DNA of 43,836 nucleotides from Lachnospiraceae bacterium (GTDB lineage: Bacteria > Bacillota > Clostridia > Lachnospirales > Lachnospiraceae). The translations under genes were made by a program, and so were the position numbers. The stretch covers positions 1 through 43,836 of the forward strand of contig JAJQHQ010000074.1 in assembly GCA_021199655.1 (NCBI GenBank), in the 5' to 3' direction. Shown here in pieces: positions 1 to 9,400 of the stretch; position 1 is the stretch's first letter; every line of letters starts with the position of its first letter. The notes under the pieces were generated by a model. The model ran no database searches, was not told the DNA's origin, and saw only the letters and a list, made by a program, of their open reading frames with translations.

Positions 1-1
1 G

Positions 2-82
2 GCAATTTCAACATTGAAAAAACTGGGGTATATAGAGCGCGCTGGTTCTAAAAAAACCGGTTATTGGAAGATACTGAAATAG
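2..82 (+). CDS. 3' end of an upstream gene, probably a winged-helix C-terminus
   Basis: An open frame enters from the left edge and stops at TAG 80-82. The last 26 residues include a stretch reading LKKLGYIERAGSKKTGYWKI. That pattern (a recognition helix, then a basic turn and an aromatic beta wing) is typical of the C-terminal winged-helix domain of AlbA/Schlafen-type ATP-binding regulators and similar HTH proteins. The rest of the gene lies outside the window, so the family call is tentative. Confidence 0.5.
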   Translation, partial: AISTLKKLGYIERAGSKKTGYWKILK

Positions 83-150
83 GAATAGCTGACATCATCA
101 AAGAATTAAAAATGAATAACATAGATGAGATAGCCAATACAGGAGGACTC

Positions 151-873
151 ATGCAGATACGACTGGACAAATTCCTGGCGGATGTGGGAATTGGCACACG
201 GAGCGAAGTGAAAACGATCATAAAAAGGAAAGTGGTCACCGTCAATGGGGTAAGCGACGTAAAGCCGGAGACAAAGGTGAATCCGGATACGGACGAGGTC
301 GCCATAGATGGGCGTGCCGTGATCCTGCGCGGAAAAGTGACGTATCTGCTGCATAAACCGGCGGGGTATGTCTGCGCTGTCAAAGATAACCTTTTTCCTA
401 CCGTGATGGAGCTTGTGCCGCAGGGAAAGGATCTGTTCCCGGTCGGCCGCCTGGATAAGGACACGGAGGGGCTGCTTTTGATCACGAATGACGGCATGAT
501 GGCGCATCGTATGCTCTCCCCGCGCAGCCATGTGGATAAGACTTACCTCGCGGTGCTTGACCGCCCGGCTGAGGATGCGAACGTGTCCCTGTTTGCGGAG
601 GGCGTGGATATCGGTGATGAGACGCCGACGCTCCCTGCCAGGCTTGTGATCTGTGATGCGGATGCACCGGAACTTGCGTATTTACCGGAGGAATATCGCA
701 CAAAGCTTTGTCCGGGACAGGTAGTCCTTCTGACAATCCACGAAGGCCGCTATCATCAGGTAAAGCGAATGTTTCACGCGGTAGGCAGGGAGGTCGTTTA
801 TCTGAAACGGCTGTCTTTTGGAACAGTTAAGCTGCCGCTTTCTCTGAAAAGAGGGGAATGGCAGAACATTTGA
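151..873 (+). CDS. rsuA: 16S rRNA pseudouridine synthase, RsuA/RluB family
   Basis: The product is a 240-residue pseudouridine synthase that isomerises a specific uridine in rRNA (U516 of 16S rRNA for RsuA). It opens with an S4 RNA-binding domain (about residues 1-60, starting MQIRLDKFLADVGIGTRSEV). The catalytic domain carries the family motif GRLDKDTEGLLLITNDG at about residue 98, which contains the nucleophilic Asp, and a C-terminal EGRYHQVKRMF motif. I chose ATG 151 because AGGAGG lies at 141-146; the open frame reaches back to 64 without another ribosome site. Length and motifs are normal for the family. RsuA and RluB differ little in sequence, so the exact target is inferred. Confidence 0.9.
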   Translation: MQIRLDKFLADVGIGTRSEVKTIIKRKVVTVNGVSDVKPETKVNPDTDEVAIDGRAVILRGKVTYLLHKPAGYVCAVKDNLFPTVMELVPQGKDLFPVGRLDKDTEGLLLITNDGMMAHRMLSPRSHVDKTYLAVLDRPAEDANVSLFAEGVDIGDETPTLPARLVICDADAPELAYLPEEYRTKLCPGQVVLLTIHEGRYHQVKRMFHAVGREVVYLKRLSFGTVKLPLSLKRGEWQNI

Positions 874-925
874 TTTCGTGAATCAGAGTTCTGCGCGCGT
901 CCACACCTGCATTTCAGAGCCGTTT

Positions 926-1534
926 TCACCGGCTCCCCGCAGATGTTGATGTCGGATATTTCGGAAACAGCTGCGTCCGGTATTTGGACAGTGCGGCGAG
1001 CAGGATCATGCCGAAGATTCCGCAGGAGATCACTTCGCCGGCGGTGACGGTCACAAAGGAAAACCACAGCGGCCGGATACCATAACCGTACAGAAGGACA
1101 AGCGGTACGATGATCGCGTTTGCCACGATGGGCGGGATCGGTGCGAGCCACTTGCCAGGCCGGAACTGTTTTTTGGCGGAGCCGGACGACTGCGTCTGCT
1201 CGTTACTCCGCTGTGTTTCATGTGCGAGAGATTTTTTGCAGAGAAAATATGTACCCAGGGCGCCGATCAGTGTGGCGATCGGTCCGAAAATGATATCGGG
1301 CAGTGCGCAGCCTGTCAGAATGTTGGCAAGCAGGCAGCCGATATAAAGGCCGGGTATAGCCGCAGGGGTAAAAAAGGGCAGGATGGTGAGTGCTTCGGAA
1401 AAACGGACCTGAATGTTGCCGTTTGCGAGACCGAGTGCATTCGCGATGTACGTGAGCACAACATAGAGCGCGGCAATCAGCGCCGCGTGCGTCAGGAACA
1501 GAACGCTCCGTGACTGGGGTGTTTGATTCTTCAT
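926..1534 (-). CDS. queT: QueT family queuosine-precursor transporter (ECF S component)
   Basis: This 202-residue integral membrane protein has five to six hydrophobic segments. It carries the QueT hallmarks: an N-terminal ALIAALYVVLTYI helix, then GNIQVRFSEALTILPFFTPAA and a GxxxGCLLANILTG helix. QueT is the substrate-binding S component of an energy-coupling-factor importer for queuosine precursors; its shared energising subunits are not in this window. A preQ1-I riboswitch lies directly upstream and supports the substrate. Between residues about 118 and 138 a polar loop (HETQRSNEQTQSSGSAKKQ) is longer than usual. The gene converges with rsuA. Confidence 0.85.
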   Translation of the reverse strand: MKNQTPQSRSVLFLTHAALIAALYVVLTYIANALGLANGNIQVRFSEALTILPFFTPAAIPGLYIGCLLANILTGCALPDIIFGPIATLIGALGTYFLCKKSLAHETQRSNEQTQSSGSAKKQFRPGKWLAPIPPIVANAIIVPLVLLYGYGIRPLWFSFVTVTAGEVISCGIFGMILLAALSKYRTQLFPKYPTSTSAGSR

Positions 1535-1543
1535 TTTTCAGTT

Positions 1544-1586
1544 TCTCCTTAGTTTTATTTTACGTCTGGATGGTTTCGAACAGACG
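1544..1586 (-). promoter_or_regulatory. preQ1-I riboswitch controlling queT
   Basis: On the minus strand a stem CGTCTG/CAGACG (1586-1581 with 1568-1563) closes a 12-nt loop starting TTC. An A-rich tail ending AAAACTAAGGAG follows. This is the layout of the preQ1-I aptamer: a short P1 stem, a loop beginning UUC, and an A-rich tail that folds back into an H-type pseudoknot. The tail contains the queT Shine-Dalgarno (AAGGAG, about 10 nt before ATG 1534), so preQ1 binding should hide the ribosome site and repress translation. Confidence 0.8.
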
Positions 1587-1732
1587 GATATGCTGTTCAG
1601 TCTATCAGAAAACCGGAGATTGTCAAGAAAAATCAGAACGGCATACCAAAAGATTTGTTACAAAATAAGAAAAAATATTACAGCTTCCCGGCTAAGACGT
1701 AATAAATACATAATTTTTTTGACGCTTTTGTG

Positions 1733-1761
1733 TTGCCCGGCCTTTGGCTCTGTGGTAAGAT
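1733..1761 (+). promoter_or_regulatory. Possible promoter of the LRR surface-protein gene
   Basis: TTGCCC (1733-1738), a 17-nt spacer, then TAAGAT (1756-1761), about 55 nt before ATG 1816. The -35 box is weak. Apart from this and the preQ1 riboswitch, the 1535-1815 gap shows nothing else I can name. Confidence 0.3.
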
Positions 1762-1815
1762 GTGGCAGGAAGCGTTTGAAAACGTATGATGGCTGGCCGA
1801 TGACAGGGGCGATAA

Positions 1816-4436
1816 ATGATGAAGAATAATTCTGCGGCAAAACGAATGTCCACGGCAAGACGAATGCCCGTGGTAAAACAAATAGTTGTAGCGGTGATGG
1901 CACTGTTGATGTGTGTGCTCATTCCAATGAATGCTGAGCTTTGCAGTGCAGCGGAGGCTGCGTCTGAGACCGTTGAGGACGCAGAAATCTCGACGCTGGA
2001 GGAAGACGCAGACACAGACACGGGGATTTCAGTCGAAGATATCGAGGATGTGACGGCGAGTGCATCTGACGGATCAGATGCGGACGCGGACGCAGCGGCT
2101 GATGCGGCGAGTGGGGAATCTGCCATATCGTCCGGTATCTGTGGTTCTTCTGATAATACAGCCGCGCTGACCTGGAACTTAAGCGACGGGGTACTGACGA
2201 TCAGCGGCAGCGGCGCGATGGCGGATTACGATGCGTCAGAATCAACATATGCCCGTGGTTTGGCTACCGCACGACGATCACTGCGGTTGTGATCGAGAGT
2301 GGAGTGACATCCATCGGCGATTATGCGTTTCTTCACTGCACGGTTCTGGAATCTGTGAGCATTGCGGATACGGTTACTTCGATCGGGGAATCTGCATTTT
2401 ACGAGTGTTCCTCTCTGGGTACCATCACGATACCGGACAGCGTAACGACGCTTGGTACTTACGCGTTTTTATATTGCACCGGTCTGACAAATGTGAAGCT
2501 GTCTTCTTCGCTGACGGTGCTCGAATCGATGACATTCGGCGGCTGTACCAGCCTTACTTCCATCACGATACCGGACAGTGTGACAACGATTGAGACGGAT
2601 GCGTTTGACTATTGCACGAGTCTGACTGCGGTCACGATACCGGCGGGGGTGACATCCATTGAGGACTTTGCTTTCGGTGACTGCTGCGCGCTTTCATCGA
2701 TCACTGTTTCAGAAAGCAATGCGTATTATGCTTCCGTGAACGGAGTGCTTTTTAATAAGGCAAAGACGAAGCTTGTTTTTTATCCGTGCGGGAAAACCGG
2801 GACCTCATATACCATACCGTCTACTGTGAAAACGATTGGCGCGTACGCGTTTTATTACTGTGAAAACCTGACTTCCGTCACGATTCCGACCAGTGTGACT
2901 GCCATAGAAGAATCTGCGTTTGAGGGCTGTTCGGGACTGACTTCCGTGACGGTGCCGTCCAGTGTGACTTCTATGGAAACAATGGTATTTTATGGCTGCT
3001 CAGGGCTGAAGAGTGTGACTCTGGGGAGCGGGATTAAATACATTCCGGAATATACGTTTGAGTACTGTACGGCATTGACAACGATTTCGATTCCGGATAC
3101 GGTTGCCTGGATCGGTTACAAGGCGTTTTACCGGTGTACGGCACTGACAGAGCTGACGCTCGGAAGCGGAGTTGCCACGATCTGCGATTATGCGTTTTAC
3201 AGATGCACGTCGCTGACAACGATCACGATTGACGCTGCGCTGACCGCAGTCGGTGAGTATGCGTTCAGCGGCTGCAGCGCGCTCTCCACGGTATATTATC
3301 AGAGCTCCGCGGCAAACTGGGCCGCGGCCAGTATCAGCTCGGACGGGAATGATTACCTGACGGACGCCACCGTCTATTACAGCATTTCCGGCTGCACAGT
3401 CTCCCTCTCAGCCACCGTCTATACCTATGACGGCAACGCGAAAAAGCCGACGGTCACAGTCAAGGACGGCAGTACGACTCTGACCGCGGGGGCGGATTAT
3501 CAGGTGACTTACAGCAACAACGTAAATGCAAATTCATCAACCTCCGTACCGACGGTCACGGTGACCGGCAAAAACAGCTACACCGGAACGGCGACAGCCA
3601 CATTTACGATCGCGAAGGCGAGTCAGACGATTTCAGTCAGTGCGGTTTCTTCTTCTGTTAAGACCGGTGCGACGACGACAGTCGCAGTGAGCGGCGCGGT
3701 GGGAACGGTCACTTTCGCATCGAGCGATACTTCCGTCGCCACGGTCAGCTCCGCCGGTGTGGTGACGGGGCAAAAGCCGGGGACGGCAACGATCATCGTG
3801 ACTGCCGCGGAGACCGCCAATTACAGTGCGGCGAGTAAGACGGTGAGTGTGACGGTTTCGCTCGCATCCTGCACAGTTTCCGACCTGACAAATGTGACTA
3901 AGGGCGTTACAGTCAAGTGGAACAGGGTGACCGGTGCTACCGGTTATTACATTTATCGAAAGACCGGCTCCGGGAGCTACAAGCTGATCAAAACGATTAA
4001 GAACAATTCGACCGTGAGCTATACGGACACGGCTTCGGTTGTGAAAAACAGCAATCGTGTCAGTTATACGTACAAGGTCGTTGCTTATTACAGCGGCAGC
4101 AGCACCGTAAAGAGCGCTTTTACGGCGCAAACGATCGTTCGCTTAAAGACCCCGACACTTTCCAGTGTGAAAAATACGTCGTCGAAAAAGCTGACAGTGA
4201 AGTGGAAAAAGGTCACGAAGGTGACCGGATACCAGATCCAGTATTCGACGAGCGCAAGCTTTACGACCAGTAAGACGACGACAGTGAGCGGAGCTTCGAA
4301 AGTCAGCAAGGTCCTGTCGAAGCTGACAAAGGGGAAGAAATATTATGTGCGGATCCGCACATATTATAAAACAGGCTCCGGGACGATTTATTATTCCGCG
4401 TGGTCGTCGAAAAAGTCAGTTAATGTGAAGAAGTAG
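1816..4436 (+). pseudogene. BspA-like leucine-rich-repeat surface protein, frame-disrupted
   Basis: Two overlapping frames encode one secreted protein. Frame one (1816-2292) has a signal peptide (hydrophobic core about residues 24-38, then ELCSAAEA), an acidic Asp/Ala-rich spacer and the start of a repeat-cap domain (LTWNLSDGVLTISGSGAM). It then runs into nonsense. Translating the next frame from about 2254 gives PWFGYRTTITAVVIESGVTSIG, the expected continuation, which merges with the 2289-4436 frame. One base is therefore missing near the CCC tract at 2252-2254. The second part has about a dozen LRR_5 units of the TSIGDYAFxxCTxLxSVxIPDSV type. A bacterial Ig-like (Big_2) domain follows (about 3620-3865), then two fibronectin-III-like domains to the end. 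No sortase motif is visible. The likely role is surface adhesion. The break could be a real mutation, phase variation or a sequencing error. Confidence 0.85.
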
Positions 4437-4543
4437 ATTCCTCAGAACGGATGAAAGCGGATCCTGCAATGCCTCAGAGGCTTGTAATGAAGCAGATTTT
4501 TGACCCGGAAAATAATAAAAACTGGAAAAGGAAATCGGACATC

Positions 4544-5581
4544 ATGATAAAAATCGACTTAATTACCGGCTTTCTGGGCGCGGGAAAGACGACGTTTATA
4601 AAAAAGTACGCGCAATATCTGATGGAAAAGGGCCAGAATATCGGAATTCTGGAAAATGATTACGGCGCGGTGAATGTGGACATGATGCTGCTGCAGGATC
4701 TGATGGGAGACCAGTGCGAGCTGGAGATGGTCGCCGGGGGCTGCCACAGAGACTGCCATCGCCGCCGGTTCAAATCTAAGCTGATCGCGATGGGAATGTG
4801 CGGATACGACCGGGTGCTTGTCGAGCCGTCCGGCATCTATGATGTGGACGAGTTTTTCGACGTCATTCAGGAGGAACCGCTGGATCAGTGGTATGAAATT
4901 GGAAATGTGATCGCAATCGTTGATGCGAATCTGGAGCCGGATTTATCTGCGGAGGCGGATTACCTGCTGGCTTCCGAGGTGGCAAACGCGGGCTGCGTGG
5001 TCATGAGCAAAAGTCAGAGCGCGTCAGAGGAAGAGATGCGGGAAACGGTAGCGCATCTGAACCGCGCACTGGAATCCGTGCGGTGTGGACGGAGATTTGC
5101 AGTGGAAACGTCTCCTGGCCGGAATCCGGAAACAGATTGTGATTCCTATGGAAAAAACAGCTCACAATTGGGCGGTACGAAGGATGTTTTGATTAAAGAC
5201 TGGGAAACATTTCAGCCCGGGGACTTTGAAAAACTCATCACCTGCGGATATGTGAGTGAAAGTTATCAGAAAATGGGCGAAGATGAAGAGAAATTTCAAT
5301 CGGTTTACTTCATGAATATTCACATATCGGAAGAACAGCTGCAGGAGGCGGTTGCGGATATTTTTGCCGATCCTGCCTGCGGAGATGTTTTCCGGATGAA
5401 AGGGTTCCTGCGCACGGCGGCAGAGGAAAAACAATGGCTGCAGCTCAACGCGACGCGCAGCGAGATCACACTTGAACCAATCAGTGTGGGGCAGGAGGTT
5501 CTTATTGTGATCGGGGAGCAGCTGGATGGGGTTGCGATTCAGAATCATCTTGCGGGAAATACACAGGAGTATTTCCAGTGA
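4544..5581 (+). CDS. CobW/COG0523-family GTP-binding protein
   Basis: This 345-residue G3E-family GTPase has Walker A GFLGAGKTT at residues 9-17, an ENDYGAVNVD switch-like segment, and EPSGIYDVDEFF near residue 94 as a Walker B/switch equivalent. Family members are metallochaperones or metal-insertion GTPases. The usual GCxCC metal-binding motif is replaced by GGCHRDC (about residue 65), and the guanine-specificity NKxD position reads SKSQ. Metal and nucleotide preference may therefore differ from the norm. ATG 4544 puts the Walker A motif at the expected distance from the N-terminus and has AAGGA about 11 nt upstream. An in-frame ATG at 4451 would add an unlike 31-residue extension. No metal-regulated operator was recognised nearby. 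Confidence 0.8.
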   Translation: MIKIDLITGFLGAGKTTFIKKYAQYLMEKGQNIGILENDYGAVNVDMMLLQDLMGDQCELEMVAGGCHRDCHRRRFKSKLIAMGMCGYDRVLVEPSGIYDVDEFFDVIQEEPLDQWYEIGNVIAIVDANLEPDLSAEADYLLASEVANAGCVVMSKSQSASEEEMRETVAHLNRALESVRCGRRFAVETSPGRNPETDCDSYGKNSSQLGGTKDVLIKDWETFQPGDFEKLITCGYVSESYQKMGEDEEKFQSVYFMNIHISEEQLQEAVADIFADPACGDVFRMKGFLRTAAEEKQWLQLNATRSEITLEPISVGQEVLIVIGEQLDGVAIQNHLAGNTQEYFQ

Positions 5582-5594
5582 ACTATCAGAGGTT

Positions 5595-5873
5595 TTAAAA
5601 TAAATCGCTGTGTGTGCCAGTACGAGTAAGGTATAAAATTAAATCGTCGTTGCTGATTTCATAAATCAATAGCCAGTCTGGCGTAATGTGGCATTCACGA
5701 CAACCAATGTAATCACCTGTAAGCTGATGATCCTTGTTTTTATCAGGTAATGGACTGCCTGCTGCCAACATTTTGATAATTTCTGTTAAAAGCGAAATAT
5801 CATAGCCTCGCTTTTTGGCACGTTTTAAATCTTTTTGGAATTTTGAGGTTGGCCTTATATTATACATCTGCAA
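5595..5873 (-). CDS. yafQ: YafQ-family toxin (RelE/ParE superfamily mRNA interferase)
   Basis: A 92-residue basic protein with the YafQ pattern: an N-terminal FQKDLKRAKKRGYDI helix, a central LPDKNKDHQLTGDYIGCRECHITPDWLLIYEI segment with the conserved His and Trp positions, and a C-terminal LILYLTRTGTHSDLF. YafQ is a ribosome-dependent endoribonuclease that is held inactive by its antitoxin. The start overlaps the 3' end of the antitoxin gene by 14 nt, the usual translationally coupled arrangement. The length is normal and the gene looks intact. Confidence 0.88.
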   Translation of the reverse strand: MQMYNIRPTSKFQKDLKRAKKRGYDISLLTEIIKMLAAGSPLPDKNKDHQLTGDYIGCRECHITPDWLLIYEISNDDLILYLTRTGTHSDLF

Positions 5874-6141
5874 GCAGTTCCTCCATCATCTGATCCACAT
5901 CAGAATAAGTTTTACCAAGAGTTGGATCAGCTTTCATTTGCTGAACTTCTTTTATTGCTTCTATTGTTTCGGCATTTGGGTTTTCAGCACCGATTTCAAA
6001 GGGAATTCGGTATTCTCTTACCACTTTTTTTGCAAATACGTTGAATGCTGTAGTCATTGTCATACCCATATCCGCACAAAATGCTTCGAATTGTTTTTTT
6101 AAATCGCTGTCCATTCTGATATTAATATTTACATTAGACAT
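5860..6141 (-). CDS. relB: RelB/DinJ-family antitoxin
   Basis: This 93-residue antitoxin has an N-terminal ribbon-helix-helix domain (VNINIRMDSDLKKQFEAFCADMG) and an acidic C-terminal tail (about residues 60-93) of the kind that wraps the toxin. It should neutralise the downstream YafQ and repress its own promoter. ATG 6141 was chosen over the longer frame at 6171 because AAGGA sits 8 nt upstream and the RHH domain begins at once. The pair forms a two-gene operon facing away from purL. Confidence 0.88.
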   Translation of the reverse strand: MSNVNINIRMDSDLKKQFEAFCADMGMTMTTAFNVFAKKVVREYRIPFEIGAENPNAETIEAIKEVQQMKADPTLGKTYSDVDQMMEELLADV

Positions 6142-6169
6142 TATAACAGATCCTTTCTTTATTATCTGC

Positions 6170-6202
6170 AATAATATTATTCCATTTTATTTATATTGTC
6201 AA
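6170..6202 (-). promoter_or_regulatory. relB-yafQ promoter with palindromic operator
   Basis: On the minus strand TTGACA (6202-6197), a 17-nt spacer and TAATAT (6179-6174) form a near-consensus promoter. A perfect 12-bp palindrome AATAATATTATT (6170-6181) covers the -10 box and is a good candidate for the RHH antitoxin operator. Confidence 0.7.
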
Positions 6203-6234
6203 TATATTTATTGAACATGGAAACGCCATTCGCT

Positions 6235-6365
6235 GCCCTTCGGCGGATATCCTGCCGAAGGGCGAGGATGCCCGCGCCCCACAATCGAAGATTGGGGGGC
6301 ATAACCCGGCGAGGGCAGGTCGAGTCGCCCATAAAGAAAAACGCTGCGCGTTTGGAGCGACTCTC
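6235..6365 (+). repeat. Cluster of three hairpins, including copy A of a dispersed palindromic repeat
   Basis: Three stem-loops follow each other. GCCCTTCGGC/GCCGAAGGGC is at 6235-6263. ATGCCC...GGGCAT is at about 6268-6302. GAGTCG...CGACTC at 6320-6363 encloses a small AACGC/GCGTT stem. The third shares loop sequence and architecture with the repeats at 10505-10608 and 11054-11131. No T-run follows, so these are not simple terminators. The cluster lies between the relB promoter and purL. Confidence 0.7.
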
Positions 6366-6430
6366 TTGTCAGATTCCTGTAAGTATGTTAGAATTCGCAA
6401 AGAGAGAAAAGACTCACAGGAGGGCCTGAA

Positions 6431-9400
6431 ATGAGCAAAGTAAGAAGAGTGTACGTGGAGAAAAAGGACAGTTTTGCGGTTGCGGCTAAGGGACTGGAGC
6501 ACGAGATCAAAAGTTATCTTGGTGTGCAGGGGCTGAAAAAGGTCCGGGAGCTGATCCGCTATGATGTGGAGAACTGTTCCGACGCTGTGTTTGAAGAGGC
6601 ATGCCGGACGGTATTTTCCGAGCCGCCGGTCGATGATCTGTATAAGGAAGAGTTTCCGCTTATCGAAGGAGAGCGGGCGTTTGCGGTGGAATATTTGCCG
6701 GGGCAGTTTGACCAGCGGGCGGATTCCGCGGAGCAGTGTGTGAAGTTTTTAAATGAGGAAGAAGAGCCAGTCATCCGTTCCGCGACGGTGTATGTAGTGT
6801 CCGGAGAGCTTTCCGATGCGGAATTCGAGGCGATCAAACATCACTGTATCAACCCGGTGGATTCCAGAGAGGCCGGATTTGAGAAGCCGGAGACGCTGGT
6901 AGCGCAGTTTGACGAGCCGGCGGATATTGCGACGTTTGAGGGCTTTACCTCCATGGAAGAGAGCGCGCTGAAGGAACTGTATGATTCGCTGAATCTGGCG
7001 ATGACATTCCGCGATTTTCTGCACATTCAGAACTATTTTGCCGGTGAGGAGCACCGCGACCCGACTGTGACGGAGATCCGTGTGCTGGATACCTACTGGT
7101 CAGATCACTGCCGCCATACGACGTTTTCCACGGAGATTCAGGATGTGGCGTTTGACGACGGCTTTTACCGTGCGCCGATCGAAAAAACCTACGAGCAGTA
7201 CCTGGCGGACCGCAAAGAGATTTTTAAGAATAGGGAAGATAAATTCCCCTGCCTGATGGACCTGGCAACGCTGGCCGCGCGCAAGCTGAAAAAAGAGGGC
7301 AAGCTGGACGATCAGGAAGAATCGGATGAGATTAACGCCTGCAGCATAGTGGTGCCGGTGGAGATCGAGCGGAGTGTCTGCGGCGCCAATGCAGCAGATG
7401 CCTGCAGTGCTGCAGGTGAAGCACAGGATACGGCGGGTGAAAACACCGCTGCTTCAGAAGCTGTGAATGCGCAGAAAACTGAGACTACTACCGAAGAGTG
7501 GCTGGTGAATTTTAAAAATGAGACGCACAATCACCCGACAGAGATCGAGCCGTTCGGCGGCGCGGCGACCTGCCTTGGCGGCGCCATCCGTGACCCGCTT
7601 TCCGGGCGCACCTATGTCTATCAGGCGATGCGCGTGACCGGCGCGGCGGACCCGACGGCTCCGGCTTCGGAGACATTAAAGGGCAAGCTGCCGCAGAAGA
7701 AGCTGGTGCGCGAGGCAGCGCACGGCTACAGCTCTTATGGCAATCAGATCGGTCTGGCGACCGGCTATGTGAAAGAGGTCTATCATCCGAATTATGTGGC
7801 GAAGCGTATGGAGATCGGTGCGGTGATGGCAGCCGCTCCGAGAAGTGCGGTCATCCGTGAGAATTCTGATCCGGGCGACATTATCATCCTGCTCGGCGGA
7901 CGCACCGGGCGTGACGGCATCGGCGGTGCGACGGGTTCCTCCAAGGTGCATACGCAGGCATCCATCGATGTGTGCGGCGCGGAGGTACAGAAAGGTAACG
8001 CGCCGACAGAGCGCAAGCTGCAGAGACTGTTCCGCAGACCAGAGGCAAGCCATCTAATCAAAAAATGCAACGACTTTGGAGCAGGCGGCGTGTCGGTAGC
8101 GATCGGTGAGCTGGCGGACGGGCTTCGCATCGATCTGGACAAGGTGCCGAAGAAGTACGCGGGTCTGGATGGTACGGAGATCGCGATTTCCGAGTCGCAG
8201 GAGCGCATGGCGGTGGTCGTGGATCCGAAGGATGCGGATGAATTTATGAAATATGCCGCCGAAGAAAATCTTGAGGCGACAAAGGTGGCGGTCGTGACGG
8301 AAGAGCCGAGGCTGCGGCTGTTCTGGAGAGGAAAAGAGATCGTCAATATATCGAGGGCATTTCTCGATACGAACGGTGCGCATCAGGAGACAGATGTAGC
8401 CGTAGAGATGCCGTCGGAGAGTGAAAAATATTTTGTCCGGGAGGACGTGGGGGATGTCCGCGAAAAATGGCTTTCCACACTCGCGGATCTGAACTGCTGC
8501 TCGCAGAAAGGACTTGTGGAGATGTTCGACAGCTCCATCGGTGCAGGCTCGGTGCTGATGCCGTACGGCGGAAAATATCAGATGACTGAGACGCAGGCGA
8601 TGGTGGCGAAGCTTCCGGTGATGGATGGAAAAACGCATGCGGTGACGATGATGAGCTATGGCTTCGATCCGCAGCTTTCAAGCTGGAGCCCATACCACGG
8701 GGCGATTTACGCGGTGACAGAATCCATCGCTCGTATCGTGGCAAACGGCGGCGAGGCGGACAAGATTCGTTTTACATTCCAGGAATATTTCCGCCGCATG
8801 ACCGAGGATCCGAAGCGCTGGAGCCAGCCGTTCGCGGCGTTGCTCGGCGCGTATGACGCACAGATCGGCTACGGACTTCCGGCAATCGGCGGCAAGGACA
8901 GTATGTCCGGTTCGTTTACGCTTGCGGATGACGCTGCACAGAACGCAGCAGCAAATGGCGGCAAGGACAGTGCTATGCAGGAAGCGGCAGACGGTGCCGC
9001 AGTGGACGGCTCTGCAGCGTCCGCACAGATGCGCGAGATCGACGTTCCGCCGACACTCGTCTCATTTGCGGTGGACGTGGCGGACGACCGCACTGTGATC
9101 ACGCCTGAACTGAAAAAAGCGGGAAGCAGGCTGGTGCTGCTTCAGATTGCAAAGAATGAATACGATTTGCCGGAGTATCAGCAGGTGCTTGACCAGTACC
9201 GGAAATTCCATCAGGACATCGAGGCGGGCAATATCATTTCCGCCTATGCGCTGGACGGCAACGGCCTTGCGGCGGCGCTTACAAAGATGGCGTTCGGCAA
9301 CGGACTTGGCTTTAAGATCGATCACAGTGTGGATGAGAGAGATCTGTTTACAGCAGGATTCGGCGATATCGTCGCAGAGGTTCCGGATGGCGCGGTTGGT

